Part shown: piece after piece, positions 5,832 to 8,827 of the stretch | Layout: every line of letters begins with the position of its first letter | Position numbering within the stretch: the stretch's first letter is position 1 | Assembly (NCBI GenBank): GCA_030619585.1 | Contig: JAUXBD010000028.1 | Coordinates: forward strand, 1 to 8,827 | Direction: 5' to 3' | DNA: 8,827 nucleotides | From: Desulfobacteraceae bacterium | GTDB lineage: Bacteria; Desulfobacterota; Desulfobacteria; Desulfobacterales; SURF-7 | Position numbers and translations under genes: made by a program | Notes under the pieces: generated by a model | Database searches by the model: none | What the model was told of the DNA's origin: nothing | The model's input: only the letters and a program-made list of their open reading frames with translations

Positions 5832-5912
5832 AATAGTTAAATTAGTTTCATCGGTTGGATTGGTTAAAATAGTTTTATTGGTCGTATTGGTTAGATTTGT
5901 TCAATTAGTTAA
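5832..5912 (+). repeat. Nine tandem degenerate 9-bp units (consensus ATTGGTTNN)
   Basis: Nine units in exact 9-bp register: AATAGTTAA, ATTAGTTTC, ATCGGTTGG, ATTGGTTAA, AATAGTTTT, ATTGGTCGT, ATTGGTTAG, ATTTGTTCA, ATTAGTTAA. Each matches the seven-base consensus at 5 to 7 positions, while the last two positions vary freely. A 45-bp (five-unit) higher order is hinted at by the similarity of units 4-5 to units 9-10. On the transcribed strand it reads as a repeat of NNAACCAAT immediately before rapZ. Confidence 0.8.
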
Positions 5913-5932
5913 AATAAGTGGATATTAATTTC

Positions 5933-5977
5933 TTAACCAACGAAACAAATAAAACAAGTTAGACCAATGTAACCGGT
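5933..5977 (-). repeat. Five 9-bp units in inverse orientation, completing a long imperfect inverted repeat
   Basis: Units read TTAACCAAC, GAAACAAAT, AAAACAAGT, TAGACCAAT and GTAACCGGT on the + strand, the inverse of ATTGGTTNN. Aligned in register against forward units 5-9 (5868-5912), 30 of 45 bases are complementary, and unit-specific variants match (ATTTGTT with AACAAAT; ATTGGTC with GACCAAT). The centre, about 20 nt at 5913-5932, would form the loop. The array starts just after the ptsN stop at 5979. Confidence 0.75.
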
Positions 5978-5978
5978 T

Positions 5979-6437
5979 TTAAAACTCTTCATCCTCATTC
6001 TTGATGAGACATAGTATTTCATCGCTGCTGCCGGCTTTCAGGAGGCTCTCTTTAAAAAGATCGTTTTTTAGAATCCGTGAAATTCTGGCCAGCAGCTTTA
6101 AATGAAGACCTGTTGAATTGTCAGGTGTAAAAAGCAGGAAAAAAATGTGGGTTGGCTTTCCATCCAGAGATTCAAAATCAACGCCTTTTTTGCTAAGGCC
6201 AAAACCTAGTATAAGGGAATCAAGGTCCCTTAACTTGCCATGGGGAATTCCTATGCCCCCTCCTATACCGGTACTCCCAAGCCTTTCCCTCTCCATTAGC
6301 ACTCGAACAAGATCTTCATGGTTTATCCCGGTAATTGTGGCCACCGGCTTTGCAAGTTCTTCAAGAATCCCTTTTTTATCACTTGATTGCAAGTCCACAA
6401 GAACAGTATCTTTATGTATAACATCAATAATCTTCAT
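5979..6437 (-). CDS. ptsN: PTS IIA-like nitrogen-regulatory protein (EIIA-Ntr)
   Basis: Cytosolic phosphocarrier of the regulatory PTS branch, taking phosphate from an HPr or NPr. It has 152 residues, the usual length. The active-site histidine is H66 in GIGIPHGK (61-68), preceded by RERLGSTGIGGG (50-61); FLLFTPDNSTGLHLKLLARIS (about 99-119) is the typical C-terminal half. In E. coli the protein modulates potassium transport and other targets and sits in the rpoN-hpf-ptsN-rapZ-npr operon; here hpf and rapZ flank it but rpoN does not. The ATG at 6437 has GGGGTG 8 nt upstream. The 3' gap to rapZ is filled by the 9-bp repeat array. Confidence 0.95.
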   Translation of the reverse strand: MKIIDVIHKDTVLVDLQSSDKKGILEELAKPVATITGINHEDLVRVLMERERLGSTGIGGGIGIPHGKLRDLDSLILGFGLSKKGVDFESLDGKPTHIFFLLFTPDNSTGLHLKLLARISRILKNDLFKESLLKAGSSDEILCLIKNEDEEF

Positions 6438-6495
6438 TTCATAGTCACCCCAAAAACATAGGTTGCGGATTCCAGCATTAAATATAAATCATATA

Positions 6496-7035
6496 TCAAC
6501 TATTGGGTTGAATCAATCCGAAATCACCGTTTTTTCGGCGATAAAGCACATTAACTCTGTCTGTCTTGGCATTTGTAAAAACAAGGAAATGATTTGAAAC
6601 GAGATCAAACTGCATCACAGCCTCCTCAACATCCATGGGCTTGTATTCAATATTCTGCACACGGACCTGGTTTAAGACTTCATCAGCAGTGTGGGCGGCA
6701 TCTTGCGTGATAATATTTTCATCCTTTAAGCTTTTTTTAGATCCGTTTCTATGCCCCCTGGTTTTTTGTTTGTGTTTTTTGATCTGTTTTTTAAGTTTGT
6801 CCAGAACAAGATCGATGGCTGCATGCATGTCGCTGTTTTCTTCTTTTGCATTTATATTGAGCTTGCCTCCCGCAAGATTTATTTCCGCAATATGTCTTAA
6901 TTTTTCAACAGAAAGAACAACACTTGCTTCAGAAGGGGTGTCAAGCAGCCTGTCAAAACGAGAAAGTTTGTCCTGAACATAAGATCTGAAGTGTTTGGAG
7001 GGGTTAATGTTCTTAAAGGTTACAGATGTCTGCAT
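6496..7035 (-). CDS. hpf: Ribosome hibernation-promoting factor, long form
   Basis: Binds the decoding region of 30S subunits in slow growth and pairs ribosomes into inactive 100S dimers. It has 179 residues: the N-terminal HPF/RaiA domain at about 1-95 (with VTFKNINPSKHF near the start and a Lys/Arg-rich helix KKQIKKHKQKTRGHR at 82-96), a linker to about 120, and the C-terminal dimerisation domain at about 125-177 (KPMDVEEAVMQFDL at 132-145, FLVFTN at 150-155). This two-domain form differs from the short HPF of E. coli. The ATG at 7035 has a strong AAGGAGGT 5-6 nt upstream. It normally follows rpoN; here lptB lies directly upstream across about 130 bp. Confidence 0.95.
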   Translation of the reverse strand: MQTSVTFKNINPSKHFRSYVQDKLSRFDRLLDTPSEASVVLSVEKLRHIAEINLAGGKLNINAKEENSDMHAAIDLVLDKLKKQIKKHKQKTRGHRNGSKKSLKDENIITQDAAHTADEVLNQVRVQNIEYKPMDVEEAVMQFDLVSNHFLVFTNAKTDRVNVLYRRKNGDFGLIQPNS

Positions 7036-7073
7036 ATAAGACCTCCTTGAAAGTGTTTTTGTTTGCTTGATAA

Positions 7074-7111
7074 CACTGCATTTTGTATGTCGCGGGTTTT
7101 GTCACTGCATT
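7074..7111. repeat. Short direct repeat CACTGCATT in the lptB-hpf gap
   Basis: CACTGCATT at 7074-7082 and 7103-7111, period 29 bp. It lies in the place where rpoN would normally be. It could be a deletion scar or chance. Confidence 0.3.
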
Positions 7112-7138
7112 ACTTTTTATGTGGATACTATCCTCCTT

Positions 7139-7144
7139 ATTATA
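7139..7144 (-). promoter_or_regulatory. Possible -10 box for hpf in the lptB-hpf gap
   Basis: A perfect TATAAT on the - strand, about 104 bp upstream of the hpf start, with no recognisable TTGACA at 16-18 bp. Immediately downstream lies AAGGAGGA (7131-7138), a strong Shine-Dalgarno-like sequence with no suitable start codon after it. Confidence 0.25.
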
Positions 7145-7163
7145 TGTTTAACGATTTATCGGT

Positions 7164-7886
7164 TTATAGTCTAAATTTTTCTCCCAGGTATATCTGCCTT
7201 GCTGTTTTGCTTGCAGCTATCTTTTCAGGGGTGCCGAATTCAATAACCTTTCCGTCATTGAGTATGTATGCTTTGTCGCAGACGCCAAGAGTCTCTCTTA
7301 CATTATGATCAGAGATCAGGATGCCTATGCCGCGTTTTGTTAAATGGGTTATGATTTTCTGGATGTCTATTACTGCCAGGGGGTCTATACCTGCAAATGG
7401 CTCATCAAGAAGAATGAATGAAGGTTTTGTGGCAAGGACGCGGGTGATCTCAAGGCGCCTTCTTTCTCCACCTGAAAGAACATGAGCCGGCTGAGAGGAG
7501 AGGTGCTTAATCCCCATTTCATCAAGGAGCATATCTGTTCGCCCATTTCTTTCCGAGTTGGAGATAGGAAGGGGCTCCAGAACCACCATAACATTCTGCC
7601 TTACATTGAGTTTTTTAAATACAGATACCTCTTGGGGAAGATATCCTACTCCTTTGCGGGCTCTTATGTGCATTGGGGAATCGGTTAAGTCATCATCATT
7701 GATTAAGACTTTCCCGTCATCTGGTTTGACTATTCCAACGGCCATATAGAAGGTGGTGGTTTTGCCTGCGCCGTTAGGGCCAAGAAGACCTACAACACTG
7801 CCGCTTTCAACGTTCAGGCTCACACAATCTACAACTCGTCTTCCGTTATAGTCCTTAACAAGTTCAGAAAGGGATAAAATAGCCAT
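7164..7886 (-). CDS. lptB: LPS export ABC transporter ATP-binding protein LptB
   Basis: Cytoplasmic ATPase of the LptB2FGC complex that extracts LPS from the inner membrane and pushes it along the LptA bridge. It has 240 residues, as in E. coli. All ABC motifs are present: Walker A GPNGAGKT (36-43), Q-loop YLPQE (82-86), SVFKKL (88-93) in the region contacting LptF and LptG, signature LSGGERRR (137-144), Walker B ILLDEP (158-163) with E162, and H194 in SDHNVRE. The C-terminus YLGEKFRL closely matches the family end. The start lies 3 bp after the lptA stop, indicating coupling. LptF and LptG are not in the window and are commonly encoded elsewhere. Confidence 0.98.
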   Translation of the reverse strand: MAILSLSELVKDYNGRRVVDCVSLNVESGSVVGLLGPNGAGKTTTFYMAVGIVKPDDGKVLINDDDLTDSPMHIRARKGVGYLPQEVSVFKKLNVRQNVMVVLEPLPISNSERNGRTDMLLDEMGIKHLSSQPAHVLSGGERRRLEITRVLATKPSFILLDEPFAGIDPLAVIDIQKIITHLTKRGIGILISDHNVRETLGVCDKAYILNDGKVIEFGTPEKIAASKTARQIYLGEKFRL

Positions 7887-7889
7887 CCT

Positions 7890-8480
7890 TTACTTTAGGC
7901 CCTTTTTCGCTGCATTAATCACAGCTGTCACAGGCTCTATGCTTCCTCGCTCAAAAATTATGTGTCCGGTATTCCTGTTTACAGTGATCTTTTCACCTGA
8001 AATATAATTGTCTTCGGTCATGACCCTGGAGCCTTTGCCGGTTAGAACAAGAATTCTATTTTCGGTATTATATACTGCCTTATTTGTTACTGCAACCCTG
8101 TTGTCAAACCTTATTTCAACATTTGTAGTTGCGATTATTTCCTTTATGGATTTTTTATCAGGCGTTACATTGCTTCCCTTTTTTTCAGAACCGTCATAAA
8201 ATATTTTTAAACTGTGGGATGTGATAACCGTATCACCCTGGGTTGCTGTGGCATTTCCTGTAAATTCAAGATAAGTGTTGTTGCTGTTTACTGTAAGGCT
8301 GTCTGCTGTGATATGGATTTTCTCAGCATTATTATTATCGTTTAAAGGTTTTTCAGCATATGCTATACACGATGTGTAAATAATTGTAAATACAAGAAAA
8401 GCGGAGATCGGGCCGGGTGTTTTGTTAAAAACCTTTTTAAAAGCTGTTTCAAAAATCTGGTAAAAATTGAAACAATACAT
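7890..8480 (-). CDS. lptA: LPS transport periplasmic bridge protein LptA (OstA-like)
   Basis: Periplasmic beta-jellyroll protein that polymerises into a bridge carrying LPS from LptC to LptD. With the ATG at 8480 it has 196 residues. A basic start and hydrophobic stretch (about 13-40) end in AYA near 40-42, a likely signal peptidase I site. The OstA domain follows: ITADSLTVNS, then LEFTGNATATQGDTVITSHSL, then later strands including LVLTGKGSRV and the terminal FERGSIEP. I chose 8480 because it is 4 bp after the lptC stop. The frame continues open to a TTG at 8552, which would put 24 unlikely residues before the signal and overlap lptC by 68 bp. No strong Shine-Dalgarno is seen for either start. 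An insertion near the middle (about EKKGSNVTPDKKS) is longer than in E. coli LptA. Confidence 0.88.
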   Translation of the reverse strand: MYCFNFYQIFETAFKKVFNKTPGPISAFLVFTIIYTSCIAYAEKPLNDNNNAEKIHITADSLTVNSNNTYLEFTGNATATQGDTVITSHSLKIFYDGSEKKGSNVTPDKKSIKEIIATTNVEIRFDNRVAVTNKAVYNTENRILVLTGKGSRVMTEDNYISGEKITVNRNTGHIIFERGSIEPVTAVINAAKKGLK

Positions 8481-8484
8481 TTGA

Positions 8485-8826
8485 TTATAAGACAAAATTA
8501 CCACTAAAAGTCCCTTTGATATCGCCTTTGAGTATGGTGCGGTTTGTTTCAAGATCGATCATGATCGAATTACCGGTAATATGCAGTGAGTCACCGGAAA
8601 TTGTCACCGGAGTTTTTGAATGTATTATATTCCTGTTGTGTTCATATTGCAACTTTTCAGTCTTCATTCCAAGGGTTTCATCTTTTACCAGCACATCTCC
8701 AAAAACTTCAATATTATTTGACCTCATTGATAAAATACCGTGTTTTGCTAAAAGATATACCTTGCCACCCTGCTTTGTGAAATAGGTTGCGGAGAGATCT
8801 TCAAGCTCAAAAGCCGCCTTCTTCCC
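8485..8826 (-). CDS. lptC: LPS export protein LptC, C-terminal part (5' end beyond window)
   Basis: A bitopic inner-membrane protein whose periplasmic domain accepts LPS from LptB2FG and passes it to LptA. 113 codons are visible. The frame is open to the window edge, beginning GKKAAFELEDLSATYFTK, so the internal ATG at 8727 is not the true start. Features are GKVYLLAKHGILS, SNNIEVFGDV, then KTEKLQYEHNRNIIHSKTPV and the closing TILKGDIKGTFSG, the usual LptC/OstA-like strand pattern. The membrane anchor lies off the edge. Its position before lptA and lptB supports the call, since sequence conservation in this family is low. Confidence 0.82.
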   Translation of the reverse strand, partial: GKKAAFELEDLSATYFTKQGGKVYLLAKHGILSMRSNNIEVFGDVLVKDETLGMKTEKLQYEHNRNIIHSKTPVTISGDSLHITGNSIMIDLETNRTILKGDIKGTFSGNFVL

Positions 8827-8827
8827 G

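Noticed and set aside
5832..5977. CRISPR array
   Set aside because: The units are 9 bp, contiguous and degenerate with no spacers, and the array inverts halfway.
7063..7308. 81-codon + strand open frame crossing the lptB-hpf gap
   Set aside because: It runs antisense into the lptB 3' end, has no convincing start context and no family resemblance.

Overview
The window looks like chromosomal DNA of a Gram-negative, lipopolysaccharide-making bacterium of the Desulfobacterota (formerly Deltaproteobacteria) type. This is inferred from gene order (lptC-lptA-lptB-hpf-ptsN-rapZ-PTS IIA, then rimI-tpiA-secG-tRNA-Leu) and from protein character; no species is claimed.

Layout. At the left edge (2-1168, + strand) is the 3' part of an AzgA-type NCS2 purine permease. 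Everything else of substance is on the - strand. Read in the direction of transcription, from the right edge: lptC (partial), lptA and lptB, for LPS transport to the outer membrane; hpf, for ribosome hibernation; ptsN and rapZ, regulatory PTS and RNA/cell-envelope signalling; a mannose-family PTS IIA protein; rimI, tpiA and secG; and a tRNA-Leu(GAG) 8 bp after secG. Most genes overlap or lie within about 12 bp of each other. Larger gaps occur at lptB/hpf (about 130 bp), ptsN/rapZ (155 bp) and rapZ/IIA (88 bp).

Between the tRNA and the permease lies about 1.46 kb that looks inserted. A 57-bp direct copy of the tRNA 3' half (two mismatches) sits at its far end, as expected for site-specific integration into a tRNA gene. 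The insert is visibly AT-rich, carries pyrF as its only recognisable gene, has no integrase, and has GTTGACC repeat pairs near both ends. The terminator now following the tRNA lies inside the insert.

Two other points stand out. The ptsN-rapZ gap is filled by a 9-bp-period degenerate repeat: nine units in one orientation, a short loop, and five in the other. It forms a long imperfect inverted repeat ending 8 bp before the rapZ start codon, where no Shine-Dalgarno sequence is seen. Also, rpoN, which normally sits between lptB and hpf, is absent; only about 130 bp of non-coding sequence is there.
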